DNA from: Alteromonas sp. 5E99-2 | Lineage (GTDB): Bacteria; Pseudomonadota; Gammaproteobacteria; Enterobacterales; Alteromonadaceae | Assembly (NCBI RefSeq): GCF_017368475.1 | Contig: NZ_JAFNJE010000003.1 | Span: 62,001 to 126,000 of the forward strand | Direction: 5' to 3' | Length of the DNA: 64,000 bases | Part shown: positions 53,414-64,000 of the stretch, in pieces | How the letters are laid out: each line of letters opens with the position of its first letter | How positions within the stretch are numbered: the stretch's first letter is position 1 | Notes under the pieces: generated by a model | Told to the model about the DNA's origin: nothing | What the model saw: the letters and a program-made list of their open reading frames with translations, nothing else | Databases searched by the model: none | Position numbers and translations under genes: made by a program

Positions 53414-53523
53414 TGGTTTAAAGTTTTCGTCACTGCACATGTCGAAACACCTTGCTGCATAATTTTAATGACTGATACTGACTGCACGGTAAAGGTCGAT
53501 ATTAACAATGCGGAGTTTTAGCA

Positions 53524-53721
53524 ATGCCTAAAATGAAAACAGTAAGCGGAGCTGCAAAACGTTTTAAAAAAACGGGTTCAGGTCGCTTTAAAAGCAAACA
53601 GTCTCACTTGCGTCATATTTTGACTAAGAAGAGCTCTAAGCGTAAACGTCACTTACGTGGCAAAAAATTGGTACATGCAGCTGACACTAAGTTAGTTCAA
53701 CGCATGTTACCTTACGTTTAA
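53524..53721 (+). CDS. rpmI: 50S ribosomal protein L35
   Basis: The 65-residue, highly basic protein [20 protein letters not shown] onward is L35, with the usual [10 protein letters not shown] and the C-terminal MLPYV. It lies 110 bases after infC and 17 bases before rplT. In E. coli L20 represses rpmI-rplT translation through leader structures. The infC-rpmI spacer here is long enough for that, but I have not shown a structure. Confidence 0.98.
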   Translation: MPKMKTVSGAAKRFKKTGSGRFKSKQSHLRHILTKKSSKRKRHLRGKKLVHAADTKLVQRMLPYV

Positions 53722-53735
53722 GCATAGGAGACTGA

Positions 53736-54095
<360 letters not shown>

Positions 54096-54126
54096 ATATA
54101 ACGAATATAGCTTAAGTTCTTAGAAT

Positions 54127-54160
54127 ACGGCGAGCCAGGATGTGCTCGCCGTTTTTCTTT
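54127..54160 (+). terminator. Rho-independent terminator after rplT
   Basis: A perfect 8-bp GC-rich stem (54127-54134 with 54145-54152) with a 10-base loop is followed by TTTTTCTTT. It lies 32 bases after the rplT stop and would end the thrS-rplT transcript or act as an attenuator before pheS. Confidence 0.93.
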
Positions 54161-55276
<1,116 letters not shown>

Positions 55277-55287
55277 GCGGTCTTGTA

Positions 55288-57675
55288 ATGAAATTCAGTG
55301 AAAATTGGTTAAGAGAGTGGGTTAACCCAAGTTTATCAACCCATGATTTAAGTGAACAACTTAGCATGGCTGGCCTAGAAGTTGATGGCGTTGAAGCGGT
55401 AGCGGGTGATTTTTCAGGTGTTGTTGTTGGCGAAGTCGTGGAATGCGGCCAACACCCAAATGCCGACAAGCTACGAGTCACTAAAATCAACGTGGGTGCC
55501 GATGAGCTTCTCGATATCGTCTGTGGTGCACCTAACTGCCGTTTAGGTATCAAGGTTGCTGTTGCCGTTGTTGGCGCAGTATTACCGGGTGATTTTAAAA
55601 TTAAGAAAGCTAAACTACGTGGCGAGCCATCTTTTGGCATGTTATGTAGTTTTTCAGAGCTAGGTATTAACGACGACCACGACGGCATTATTGAACTGGC
55701 TGATGATGCGCCTATTGGTGACGATATTCGTGATTACTTAGGGTTAAACGACAGTGCAATTGAAATTGACCTGACTCCTAACAGAGCAGATTGCTTAAGT
55801 TTACGTGGTATCGCGAGAGAAGTAGGTGTACTTAACAACCTAGATGTTACTTCACCTGACGTTGTGGCTGTTGAAGGGACAATTGACGATGTTGTTGGTG
55901 TAAAACTGACTCATGGTGAGGGGTGCCCTCGGTATTTAGCGCGAGTGATTAAAAATGTTGATGTGTCTAAAGCTAGCCCGTTATGGCTAACAGAAAAACT
56001 AAGACGCAGCGGAATAAGAAGTATCGACCCTATTGTTGACGTGACCAATTACGTGTTACTGGAATTGGGTCACCCGATGCACGCGTTCGATTTAGCGGCA
56101 ATTAAAGGCGACATTAATGTTCGCTTGGCCAATGAAAACGAAGAATTAGTGTTACTTGATGAGTCAAACGTTAAATTAAACGCTGATACCATGGTTATTG
56201 CTGACGACGAAAAAGCACTGGCTATTGCGGGTATTTTCGGTGGTTTACATAGCGGCGTAACCAAAGCATCTAAAGATATCCTATTGGAAAGTGCTTTTTT
56301 CGCACCGGATGCTATTGCGGGTAAAGCAAGGCAATATGGCTTACATACAGATGCGTCGCACCGTTATGAACGTGGTGTTGATTCTGAATTACAAGCAACC
56401 GCGATGGAAAGAGCTACAGCGCTTATCTTGTCGATTTGTGGTGGTGATGCTGGACCTGTTACAGAACAAGTTCATGCCGATTTGTTGCCAAAATCTAAGC
56501 AAGTGGTTTTAAGACAGTCTCGATTACATCGGGTAGTTGGCCAGTCTTATAATGTTGAAACCGTGACGAATTGCTTAACGCGATTAGGTATGGATGTCAC
56601 GTTTTCTAATAATGAATGGACAGTGGTTGCGCCAAGCTATCGTTTTGACATAAAAATCGAAGAAGATTTAATCGAAGAAGTTGTCAGAGTGTGTGGCTAT
56701 AACAATGTATCGAATATAGCGCCGTTGGCACAGTTGAAAATGACTGATGCGTCTGAAGCTGTTCGCTCTACTCAGTCTATAAAATCATTGCTTCTAGCTA
56801 AAGGCTATCAAGAAGCCATTACCTATTCTTTTGTTGACCCGAAAATTCAAAGCGCACTGTTTCCTGAAACTCAGGGGTTTGTGTTGCCACACCCAATATC
56901 GTCAGATATGTCAGTTATGCGTGTCAGCTTGTGGCCAGGGCTACTTGGAGTTACGTCTTACAATCAAAAACGCCAACAGTCGAGAATTCGTTTGTTCGAA
57001 ACTGGGTTGCGCTTTGTACCTGATGAGAATCAGCCTCAAGGTGTATTACAACAAAATGTTTTGGCTGGTGTTATTGCTGGAAACCATGCTGATACAAATT
57101 GGAGTAATGACGACCGTGCAGTAGATTTTTTTGATGCTAAAGCCGATGTAGAAGCATTGTTAAAAGGTACCGACAAGGTTAACGACATTGAGTTTGTTAA
57201 AGCTGAACACTCAGCTTTACACCCTGGTATGTCTGCAAAGGTAATGCTAGAGGGTAAAGAAATAGGATGGTTAGGTGCAATACACCCTGAATTTACCAAG
57301 CTATTGGGTGTGTCTGGACGTGTATTTGTTTATGAGTTAACGTTAGATGGGTTGAAAGGTAGAAATTTACCTAGCGCTAAAGGGGTTTCACGTTACCCTG
57401 CAAACCGCCGAGATATAGCATTAGTAGTGAAAAATACGGTTCAAACAGGCGATTTACTTTCTTTTATTAGAAATCTTGGCGTAAATCAGTTAGTTGGCCT
57501 AAACTTATTCGATGTATACACAGGTGAAGGCATTGAAGCTGGCTTTAAGAGCTTAGCATTGTCTTTGATTCTACAAGATGTTGATAAAACACTGGAAGAC
57601 AGCGAAATTCAAAACGCTGTTGATAGAATAATTAGTGGGTTAGCATCTGAGTTTAACGCATCATTGAGAGAGTAA
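55288..57675 (+). CDS. pheT: Phenylalanyl-tRNA synthetase beta subunit
   Basis: The 795-residue subunit has an N-terminal tRNA-binding OB domain (about 40-150, HPNADKLRVTKIN), B3/B4 editing domains (about 210-370), B5, a catalytic-like domain and a C-terminal ferredoxin-fold anticodon domain (about 700-795, SRYPANRRDIALVV). The length equals that of E. coli PheT (795). It lies between pheS and ihfA, the usual gammaproteobacterial order. Confidence 0.98.
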   Translation: MKFSENWLREWVNPSLSTHDLSEQLSMAGLEVDGVEAVAGDFSGVVVGEVVECGQHPNADKLRVTKINVGADELLDIVCGAPNCRLGIKVAVAVVGAVLPGDFKIKKAKLRGEPSFGMLCSFSELGINDDHDGIIELADDAPIGDDIRDYLGLNDSAIEIDLTPNRADCLSLRGIAREVGVLNNLDVTSPDVVAVEGTIDDVVGVKLTHGEGCPRYLARVIKNVDVSKASPLWLTEKLRRSGIRSIDPIVDVTNYVLLELGHPMHAFDLAAIKGDINVRLANENEELVLLDESNVKLNADTMVIADDEKALAIAGIFGGLHSGVTKASKDILLESAFFAPDAIAGKARQYGLHTDASHRYERGVDSELQATAMERATALILSICGGDAGPVTEQVHADLLPKSKQVVLRQSRLHRVVGQSYNVETVTNCLTRLGMDVTFSNNEWTVVAPSYRFDIKIEEDLIEEVVRVCGYNNVSNIAPLAQLKMTDASEAVRSTQSIKSLLLAKGYQEAITYSFVDPKIQSALFPETQGFVLPHPISSDMSVMRVSLWPGLLGVTSYNQKRQQSRIRLFETGLRFVPDENQPQGVLQQNVLAGVIAGNHADTNWSNDDRAVDFFDAKADVEALLKGTDKVNDIEFVKAEHSALHPGMSAKVMLEGKEIGWLGAIHPEFTKLLGVSGRVFVYELTLDGLKGRNLPSAKGVSRYPANRRDIALVVKNTVQTGDLLSFIRNLGVNQLVGLNLFDVYTGEGIEAGFKSLALSLILQDVDKTLEDSEIQNAVDRIISGLASEFNASLRE

Positions 57676-57678
57676 TCT

Positions 57679-57978
57679 ATGGCATTGACCAAAGCCGAGA
57701 TGGCGGAACATTTATTCGAAAAGCTAGGAATGAACAAAAGAGATGCAAAAGATCTCGTTGAGTCCTTTTTCGAAGAGATAAAGCAGTCTTTAGAGTCTGG
57801 AGAGCAAGTAAAGTTATCTGGCTTTGGGAACTTTGATTTACGAGATAAAAGTGAGCGGCCGGGCCGCAACCCTAAAACCGGCGAAGATATACCAATCAAA
57901 GCCAGAAGGGTTGTAACGTTTCGTCCGGGACAGAAGTTAAAAAGTCGTGTTGAACACGCCGAGCCAAATGAAGACTAG
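57679..57978 (+). CDS. ihfA: Integration host factor alpha subunit
   Basis: The 99-residue nucleoid protein [20 protein letters not shown] onward has the DNA-bending arm [12 protein letters not shown] with the intercalating proline. IHF-alpha pairs with IHF-beta, bends DNA, and assists phage integrases and many promoters. It starts 3 bases after the pheT stop, as in E. coli. The next gene's GTG shares its last base. Confidence 0.98.
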   Translation: MALTKAEMAEHLFEKLGMNKRDAKDLVESFFEEIKQSLESGEQVKLSGFGNFDLRDKSERPGRNPKTGEDIPIKARRVVTFRPGQKLKSRVEHAEPNED

Positions 57979-58526
57979 TGACAAAACAAAAAGTTAAAAT
58001 AGGGCTAGCCATTGCTAGCCTTTGTATTATTTCATTTTATGTTATTTATACCTTCTTAAAACCCCAGGTTAATTATGCTGATTTGAGCCCTTACGTGTTA
58101 CTCGACGCGTCAGATGTTCAATTAGCGGTTCAGCAATCCCTCCGAGAAAATACGCCTCAGCAATTAGAAGAACAAATAAAAAAAATTGTTAGCATCGCAA
58201 AAAAAATGCCTTTACCACCAGCTGATATTCAGTTTTTACGCAGTGATGATGCAAAAGACTATTTAGTTTTTCATGGTAAACGGGCATTATTTGATGAGTT
58301 GGTATCTGAACAATTTAAAACGTTAGGCTCTATCAGCGATTTAAAACAGCGCTTCCCCGAAGCGAAAGATAAATTTAAACAAGCTGATGAGATGCTATCC
58401 CAAAGAGATGTGTTGTTTGAGCAAATAGTTACAGGTTTTATCGACCAAGGCTTTACGCATCAACAAGCTCAGGCGCAAGCGAGAGCACAGTGGTACAATC
58501 GATTTAAACTTGATGTTGTAAAGTAA
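57978..58526 (+). CDS. Membrane-anchored protein of unknown function
   Basis: A GTG start at 57978 shares the final G of the ihfA stop codon. The 182-residue protein has one N-terminal membrane segment (about 7-28, IGLAIASLCIISFYVIYTFL, split here at the ends). A soluble, probably periplasmic helical region rich in Q and K follows, with a C-terminal QAQAQARAQWYNRF. No family is recognised. It is co-transcribed with ihfA and nagZ by spacing, which suggests an envelope role but proves nothing. Confidence 0.75.
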   Translation: MTKQKVKIGLAIASLCIISFYVIYTFLKPQVNYADLSPYVLLDASDVQLAVQQSLRENTPQQLEEQIKKIVSIAKKMPLPPADIQFLRSDDAKDYLVFHGKRALFDELVSEQFKTLGSISDLKQRFPEAKDKFKQADEMLSQRDVLFEQIVTGFIDQGFTHQQAQAQARAQWYNRFKLDVVK

Positions 58527-58542
58527 GGAGTCAAGCACGTCG

Positions 58543-59520
58543 ATGGGCCCGTTAATTATAGATTTTCAGTCTACGCAACTCACCGAACACGAAAAAGTTC
58601 TATTACAACACCCTCTTGTTGGTGGCGTTATCTTATTTACCCGAAATTTTGAAAGCTCGCCACAACTTAAAACACTTACAGACAGCATTTCCCAGTTACG
58701 CCCTGATTGTTTGATTTGTGTTGACCACGAAGGCGGTCGAGTGCAGCGCTTTAGAGGTGGTGAATTTACAAAGCTTCCAGCGATGGGAAAATTGAAAAGT
58801 ACTCAGCAGGCTTATGATTGCGGCGTGATTATGGCTTATGAGCTGAAGAGTCATGGTATTCACCTAAATTTTGCACCTGTGTTAGACAGAGACCTAGTGT
58901 CCAATGTGATTGGTGATAGAGGCTTTTCTGCCTATTCTGACGATATTGTTAAATATGCTAATCAACTAATTTGCGGTATGGATACAATGAGTATGCCAGC
59001 GTGTGGGAAGCACTTTCCTGGACACGGAAGCGTGGAAGCTGATTCTCATATTGCGTGCCCTGTAGACCCTCGCCTCTATTCGAGTATTCAAGATGACATT
59101 GAGCCTTTTGCGCAGTTAATTCAACAGCAGAAGCTTTCCGCTGTGATGCCCGCACATGTTGTGTACCCCGATGTGTGTGCCTTACCTGCGGGTTACTCTA
59201 AAACGTGGATCCAACAAGAGCTCAACCAAAAATGGGGATTCAAAGGGCTCGTATTTTCAGATGATTTATCCATGGAAGGCGCAAGTTTAGCTGGGACTCA
59301 TGGCCAGCGAGCATTTGCGGCGTATGAGGCGGGTTGTGACTTTTTACTCTTGTGTAATGCTCCACAGCATATTGAGCCGGTGTTAAAAGAACTTGAGAAT
59401 AAAATAACGGTCAAAGAACTTCCTAATACCAAACCATGGTTTCACCCCTTACCAGACGATGCAGACTCACGCTATAAAGCGTCATTAGATAGATTAAAAA
59501 GAGACACCTATTGTGATTAA
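58543..59520 (+). CDS. nagZ: Beta-N-acetylhexosaminidase NagZ
   Basis: The 325-residue GH3 enzyme removes GlcNAc from anhydro-muropeptides in cytoplasmic peptidoglycan recycling. Visible motifs are VDHEGGRVQRF (about 66-76), the catalytic loop KHFPGHGSVEADSH (about 162-175, with the D-H dyad) and FSDDLSMEGA (nucleophile Asp). The length is close to the 341 of E. coli NagZ. It follows the small membrane protein by 16 bases and overlaps the DASS transporter by 8. Confidence 0.96.
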   Translation: MGPLIIDFQSTQLTEHEKVLLQHPLVGGVILFTRNFESSPQLKTLTDSISQLRPDCLICVDHEGGRVQRFRGGEFTKLPAMGKLKSTQQAYDCGVIMAYELKSHGIHLNFAPVLDRDLVSNVIGDRGFSAYSDDIVKYANQLICGMDTMSMPACGKHFPGHGSVEADSHIACPVDPRLYSSIQDDIEPFAQLIQQQKLSAVMPAHVVYPDVCALPAGYSKTWIQQELNQKWGFKGLVFSDDLSMEGASLAGTHGQRAFAAYEAGCDFLLLCNAPQHIEPVLKELENKITVKELPNTKPWFHPLPDDADSRYKASLDRLKRDTYCD

Positions 59521-60880
59521 ACCCCGTTTTCTTGTTTTCGGCGTAATTGCCGCATTAGTTTCTTTTGTTATTTGCTCTTCATTAGGTGGCACTTATGCCA
59601 TAGGAATGACTGCAAGTCTCACCGTGTTAATTGCAGTATTTTGGGTAACCGAGGCATTACCTATACCGGTAACCTCTATTATTCCTTTCTTTGCCTTTCC
59701 AATGACCGGAATTTTAACCGCGAAACAAGCCGCTTCAGCAATGGGAAGTCACGTTATATTGCTTTTGATGGGCGCTTTCATGCTGTCAAAAGCCATTGAA
59801 AAATCCGGTGTTCACGAGCGATTAGCTTTGAGTATTTTGCATCGTTCAGGCGCTAAGAGCTCTAGAGCATTAGTGCTTAGCTTTATGTGTACCGCTGCGT
59901 TTTTGAGTATGTGGATTTCTAATACGGCGACAACATTAATGTTACTGCCTATAGCACTTGCGGTACTTAAACGTTTAAAAACACAAGCCCTTGCACCTGT
60001 TCTTTTGTTATCTATTGCTTATGCAGCAAGCTTAGGCGGGGTAGGTACGCCCATAGGTACCCCTCCTAATATTATTATGATCAGTATTTATGAAGAATCC
60101 CTAGGTACTGTAGTTAGCTTTTTAGATTGGATGAAAACCGGTGTGCCTGTAGTGATTATAGGTATTCCTGTGATGGCGTTATGGTTAACACGAAAAGCAA
60201 TTCCTTTAGGTGATTTTGAATTGCCAGAGCTACGTAAATGGACAGTTGCTGAAAAACGGGTTTTGATGGTGTTTGCCATTATTGCCTGTGCTTGGATAAC
60301 ACGTCCTTATTGGACTGGTGCACTAAACTTAACCACGGTAAACGACAGTACGATAGCGTTAGCAGGGGTGGTGTTAATGTGTCTTATTCCAAGTGGAGGA
60401 GATGAAAAAGATTCTTACTTGCTAGATTGGAATACGGCACAAAATATTCCTTGGGGTATGTTGCTACTGTTTGCTGGCGGAATTTGTTTAGCTAAAGCTT
60501 TTACTGAATCAGGATTAAGCGCTCTTTTGGGAGAGCAACTAAGCTACTTGTCTAATTTTCATATATTCATTACGTTGCTAATTCTATGTTTAGGGGTGAG
60601 CTTCTTAACTGAAATAACCTCCAATACCGCTACCGCAACCTTACTTATGCCTATTTTAGCCAGTGCCGGTGTGGCAATGAAGGTTGATCCTGCATTACTC
60701 ATGATACCAGCAGCGATGAGCGCAAGTTGTGCCTTTATGATGCCTGTTGCCACTGCACCCAATGCCATTGTTTATGGCAGTGGAAAAATACCGATACAAC
60801 AAATGGTAAAAGAAGGTGCAATACTCAATTGTATTTTAGCCGTGGTCGTTGTGGCTGTAGTGTGGGCCGTTAAGTTGTAA
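59513..60880 (+). CDS. DASS/SLC13-family sodium:anion symporter
   Basis: A GTG start at 59513 overlaps the nagZ end by 8 bases. The 455-residue protein has about 11 membrane segments and the two DASS signature SNT motifs (WISNTATTLMLLP, about 132-144, and ITSNTATATLLMPIL, about 365-379). The family imports dicarboxylates, citrate or sulfate with sodium. The SNT residues bind sodium and substrate carboxylates. The specific anion cannot be called. It is the last gene of the plus-strand run and is convergent with csiV. Confidence 0.92.
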   Translation: MIKPRFLVFGVIAALVSFVICSSLGGTYAIGMTASLTVLIAVFWVTEALPIPVTSIIPFFAFPMTGILTAKQAASAMGSHVILLLMGAFMLSKAIEKSGVHERLALSILHRSGAKSSRALVLSFMCTAAFLSMWISNTATTLMLLPIALAVLKRLKTQALAPVLLLSIAYAASLGGVGTPIGTPPNIIMISIYEESLGTVVSFLDWMKTGVPVVIIGIPVMALWLTRKAIPLGDFELPELRKWTVAEKRVLMVFAIIACAWITRPYWTGALNLTTVNDSTIALAGVVLMCLIPSGGDEKDSYLLDWNTAQNIPWGMLLLFAGGICLAKAFTESGLSALLGEQLSYLSNFHIFITLLILCLGVSFLTEITSNTATATLLMPILASAGVAMKVDPALLMIPAAMSASCAFMMPVATAPNAIVYGSGKIPIQQMVKEGAILNCILAVVVVAVVWAVKL

Positions 60881-60915
60881 TTGTCTTTCTGGCCCTGTTG
60901 ACGTCACTTTAGCGA

Positions 60916-62139
60916 TCAGGCTTTTTCGTAACGACGTATTTCCACTAAAACCCCAAACATAGGGTGGTCAAAATAATGCAGTTGCGAACTAATCACTCTG
61001 CGCAACTGCTTATAGGGAATACTGACCAATTGTTCTTGTTGTTCACCGTTTAACTCTAGTGTAATTGGTTGACGATAGGCAATATCGCCATCTATGTGTA
61101 AATAAGGAACGCGGTTAACATACTGCAAATACACTTTTAAGTTTCCGTCGACTTGCCAAAGTTCTGAAAGCTGGGTTTGTGTGTCTATCTGTATTGCTTC
61201 TTCTAAGGCTATTTCGCTACCCAACCGTTTTTCAAAGGCAGTGATATCTATCGGATCATTTCCGTAGCCATCTTGTAAAGCAACAGTGTAATCGAAAGCG
61301 GGGCCATATAACTGCTCAGTACTTTCTTCTGTATTATCTTCAATATATTTGAAGCCCTGTCTATCGTAGTCTTGCGCGTAATTTTTACCGCCGAAAACCC
61401 GTACACTTTGCGCATTTTCTTGGCCGAACTTTACCTCTTGTCGCCAAGCAACGTGAAGTAATCTAGTTAACCCTTTTTCACTTCTAATTCGCAAACTGAG
61501 TTCTTGTAACATCAAATCTTGTTTTGATAGTAACCCCGGCCCCCAAGATTCATCATGAGAAACGCCAAAGTGGTTTACAGGTAACAAGTTCGGTTTAGCA
61601 AATGCAGAGGTGTCATATTCGACACTGTCGTCAACACAACCAAATTTAGGAATATTTATTTCTATTTGAGGAGACTGGAACTGTTCATTCAAAAAACTAT
61701 CAACCCAGTCGTCCACTGAAGGTGTTTCAGGAGGCGTATCTTCTTCGCTTGTTATCTGAGATTCTGGTGAAAGTGGCTCTGGCAAAAGCTGCTCTGGCAA
61801 AAGTTGCTCTGGCAAATGTAAATCACCAATAAGCTCTGTCAGTACTATAGGGGGCAATAATGATTCGGGCTTTTCTTCATGGCAAGGTTTTAAACTGTGA
61901 TAAAGGCCACTGATATCCGGTTCGTTTGTATGGGTAATTAAATCTAAATCTGCTTTAGGGGCATTCAGTGTCGATGCATATTCAAATTGTTCCTGATGAG
62001 ACTGTATAAGTTGATTTCTATCAAAAACGATAACTTCAACATCAAACCACCATTGCTTTTCTTCTTGAGCAAAAGTTATGCAAGGCAAGGTTAGCGAGGA
62101 TAGTAATAAACATGATTTTATTGGATGTTTGATTTTCAC
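60916..62139 (-). CDS. csiV: CsiV family peptidoglycan-binding protein
   Basis: A GTG start at 62139 shares one base with the mfd stop. The 407-residue protein has a signal peptide (about 1-24, CLLLSSLTLPCITFA) followed by WWFDVEVIVFDR, the usual start of the CsiV domain, and ends with YFDHPMFGVLVEIRRYEK. CsiV of Vibrio cholerae protects against D-amino-acid and low-osmolarity stress and binds peptidoglycan. The mfd-csiV order is common in gammaproteobacteria. A 15-base tandem repeat encodes LPEQL repeats in a proline/glutamate-rich linker. Confidence 0.85.
   Translation of the reverse strand: MKIKHPIKSCLLLSSLTLPCITFAQEEKQWWFDVEVIVFDRNQLIQSHQEQFEYASTLNAPKADLDLITHTNEPDISGLYHSLKPCHEEKPESLLPPIVLTELIGDLHLPEQLLPEQLLPEPLSPESQITSEEDTPPETPSVDDWVDSFLNEQFQSPQIEINIPKFGCVDDSVEYDTSAFAKPNLLPVNHFGVSHDESWGPGLLSKQDLMLQELSLRIRSEKGLTRLLHVAWRQEVKFGQENAQSVRVFGGKNYAQDYDRQGFKYIEDNTEESTEQLYGPAFDYTVALQDGYGNDPIDITAFEKRLGSEIALEEAIQIDTQTQLSELWQVDGNLKVYLQYVNRVPYLHIDGDIAYRQPITLELNGEQQEQLVSIPYKQLRRVISSQLHYFDHPMFGVLVEIRRYEKA
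61776..61815. repeat. 15-base tandem repeat inside csiV
   Basis: Units GCTCTGGCAAAAGCT and GCTCTGGCAAAAGTT are followed by a partial third unit. The encoded stretch reads LPEQLLPEQLLPEP. The repeat keeps the reading frame and may vary in copy number between strains. Confidence 0.7.
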
Positions 62140-64000
62140 TAGGCTAATTGCTCCTGCTCAAATTCGCTTAATAATGCTGATACTTTTTGTAATCTAGCCT
62201 TGGCGTCATCAGTTTTGATTACCCATTTCAATTTTTGACTACCTTCAAACTTGAATTCACGATTGCGCTTTTGTACTAACTGAATAATAAAGCCCGGGTT
62301 GACTTTCATCTCTGAAGAAAATAGCAAGGTACCGCCTAGACTATGCATTTCTATTTTTTCTATTCCTAGGGCTTTTGCTCTAATTTTGAGTGCAGCCATA
62401 GAGACTAAATTTTTTGCGGGATCAGGTAATAAACCAAATCGGTCAATACATTCTACTTGGAATTCATCTATATCATCTTGGTTTTTACAGTTAGCGAGCT
62501 TTTTATATAAAGATAGTCGCATGTTCACATCACCGATATAGTCTTCTGGCAACAGTGCTGCAATACGTAATTCAATATCTGTTTGCTGAGCTAATGCGTC
62601 GTCTAATGATGGTTCTTTACCTTCTTTTAAGGCCTCGACGGCTTGCTCAAGCATGTCCATGTATAACGAAAAGCCAACACTGGTGATCTGACCGGTTTGA
62701 TCGTCACCTAAGAGTTCTCCTGCGCCTCTGATCTCTAAATCATGAGTAGCAAGTGCAAAGCCTGCCCCTAAGTCTTCTAAAGATGCGATAGCTTCTAAAC
62801 GCTTAGTTGCATCTCTTGTCATGCGCTTGGGATGAGGAGTCAGTAAATAGGCATAAGCTTGGTGATGAGAACGTCCTACACGACCTCGTAACTGGTGTAG
62901 TTGTGCTAACCCTAAATGATCAGCACGATCCATTATAATGGTATTTGCTGTGGGAACATCGATGCCCGTTTCGATAATGGTAGTACACACTAGAACATTG
63001 AATCGCTGATGATAAAAATCAGACATGACGTTTTCTAATTCACGCTCTCGCATTTGGCCATGGCCTATGGCAATACGAGCTTCAGGTATTATTTCAGCAA
63101 TTTCTGCTGCTGTTTTTTCTATGGTGTCTACTTGATTATGCAAGAAATAAACTTGTCCACCTCGTAACAGCTCTCGCATTATCGCTTCTCTGATAATGGG
63201 GTCTTGACGCTGCTGAACAAAAGTCTTTATGGATAAACGTTTTGCTGGAGGCGTGGCAATAATTGATAAATCCCGCATGCCAGAAAGCGCCATATTTAGC
63301 GTTCTGGGGATTGGGGTTGCAGTTAATGTCAATATATCTACATCAGAACGCAATGCTTTAAATTTTTCTTTCTGGCGTACACCAAAGCGGTGTTCTTCAT
63401 CGATGATAACTAAACCGAGATCGGCAAATTTGATATCGTCTTGCAGTAGTTTATGAGTACCTACAACAATATCCACATCGCCAAGTTCTATGTCTTCAAG
63501 TACTTTGGTTTGTGCCTTACCTGCAACAAATCGAGACATCACCGAGATGTTAAATGGCCATTGGCTAAATCGGTCTTTGAAATTTTCGTAATGTTGCTGC
63601 GCGAGCAGGGTAGTGGGCACCAATATGGCCACTTGTTTACCTTGATTTGCAGCAATAAACGCTGCTCGCATGGCCACTTCGGTTTTACCAAAGCCTACAT
63701 CGCCACACACCAATCTATCCATTGCATTGGCATTGCCCATGTCATTAATCACAGCATTGATTGCTTGGGTTTGATCTGGGGTTTCTTCAAAAGGGAAACT
63801 ATCAGCAAATACTTCATAGTCTTCCCAATTTATGGAATAGGAATATCCGGGTTTTGCAGCGCGTTTTGCATAGACATTCAGTAATTCAGCGGCGACGTCT
63901 CTGACTTTCTCTGCTGCTTTTTTCTTGGCTTTACGCCATGCATCAGTGCCAAGGTGATTCAGAGGCGCATTGTCGACGTCTCCGCCACTGTATCGGGAAA
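62139..64000 (-). CDS. mfd: Transcription-repair coupling factor Mfd, C-terminal half (partial)
   Basis: The frame is open beyond the window edge at 64000, so the start codon is outside. About 620 C-terminal residues are seen. They include the RecG-like motor (Walker A CGDVGFGKTE, DEEHRFG box, SATPIPRT-like TATPIPRTL, and QLRGRVGRS) and the C-terminal TRCF domain that binds UvrA in regulated form. Mfd removes RNA polymerase stalled at DNA damage and recruits nucleotide excision repair. The usual length is about 1150 residues. Confidence 0.97.
   Translation of the reverse strand, partial: SRYSGGDVDNAPLNHLGTDAWRKAKKKAAEKVRDVAAELLNVYAKRAAKPGYSYSINWEDYEVFADSFPFEETPDQTQAINAVINDMGNANAMDRLVCGDVGFGKTEVAMRAAFIAANQGKQVAILVPTTLLAQQHYENFKDRFSQWPFNISVMSRFVAGKAQTKVLEDIELGDVDIVVGTHKLLQDDIKFADLGLVIIDEEHRFGVRQKEKFKALRSDVDILTLTATPIPRTLNMALSGMRDLSIIATPPAKRLSIKTFVQQRQDPIIREAIMRELLRGGQVYFLHNQVDTIEKTAAEIAEIIPEARIAIGHGQMRERELENVMSDFYHQRFNVLVCTTIIETGIDVPTANTIIMDRADHLGLAQLHQLRGRVGRSHHQAYAYLLTPHPKRMTRDATKRLEAIASLEDLGAGFALATHDLEIRGAGELLGDDQTGQITSVGFSLYMDMLEQAVEALKEGKEPSLDDALAQQTDIELRIAALLPEDYIGDVNMRLSLYKKLANCKNQDDIDEFQVECIDRFGLLPDPAKNLVSMAALKIRAKALGIEKIEMHSLGGTLLFSSEMKVNPGFIIQLVQKRNREFKFEGSQKLKWVIKTDDAKARLQKVSALLSEFEQEQLA

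Overview
The window looks like a chromosomal segment of a marine gammaproteobacterium, most likely Alteromonadales (Alteromonas, Paraglaciecola or Aliiglaciecola relatives). Support comes from the thrS-infC-rpmI-rplT-pheST-ihfA order, the yffB-dapE pair, the mfd-csiV pair, a ynjBCDF cluster and an AT-leaning composition. This is inference from gene content; no database was searched.

Left flank (1-13575): the end of a minus-strand MoxR/DUF58 operon that runs off the window, then pgm and glgP (glycogen breakdown), a degenerate-GGDEF/EAL protein, an AstE-type zinc hydrolase, ybjQ, a DUF2897 small protein, and a minus-strand M15 peptidase/dapE/yffB group. A PTS EIIA-Glc-like protein without its usual histidines and a patatin-family lipase complete the flank.

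Genomic island (13630-39356): a 27-bp direct repeat made from the 3' end of tRNA-Val(GAC) brackets about 25.7 kb. A P4-type integrase lies next to the intact tRNA. The left half is a BREX type 1-like cassette in the order brxR, brxA, brxB, brxC, pglX, a GmrSD-like type IV nuclease (brxU-like) and pglZ. No brxL is present. Instead, two tandem paralogous SF2 ATPases/helicases converge on pglZ from the other strand across a strong terminator. The right half has satellite/CP4-57-like genes: two tiny membrane-type ORFs, a RadC-like protein, a short tyrosine recombinase, a YfjJ/inovirus Gp2-like protein with an HxH motif, a DUF3987/YfjI-like ATPase and an AlpA-like regulator. It also holds two unrecognised ORFs, one with a TerB-like N-terminus next to attR. 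The likely division of labour is that the integrase, AlpA, YfjI and Gp2-like genes maintain the element, while BREX, the type IV nuclease and possibly the helicase pair are defence cargo.

Right flank (39357-64000): a multiply broken secreted esterase pseudogene lies against attR. A plus-strand gene train follows: TonB-dependent receptor, VTT-FAD disulfide reductase fusion, DUF547 protein, ynjB, ynjC, ynjD and ynjF, with small gaps or overlaps throughout. Next comes the translation cluster thrS-infC (AUU start)-rpmI-rplT, a terminator, then pheS-pheT-ihfA, a small membrane protein, nagZ and a DASS transporter. The window ends with csiV and the C-terminal half of mfd on the minus strand.
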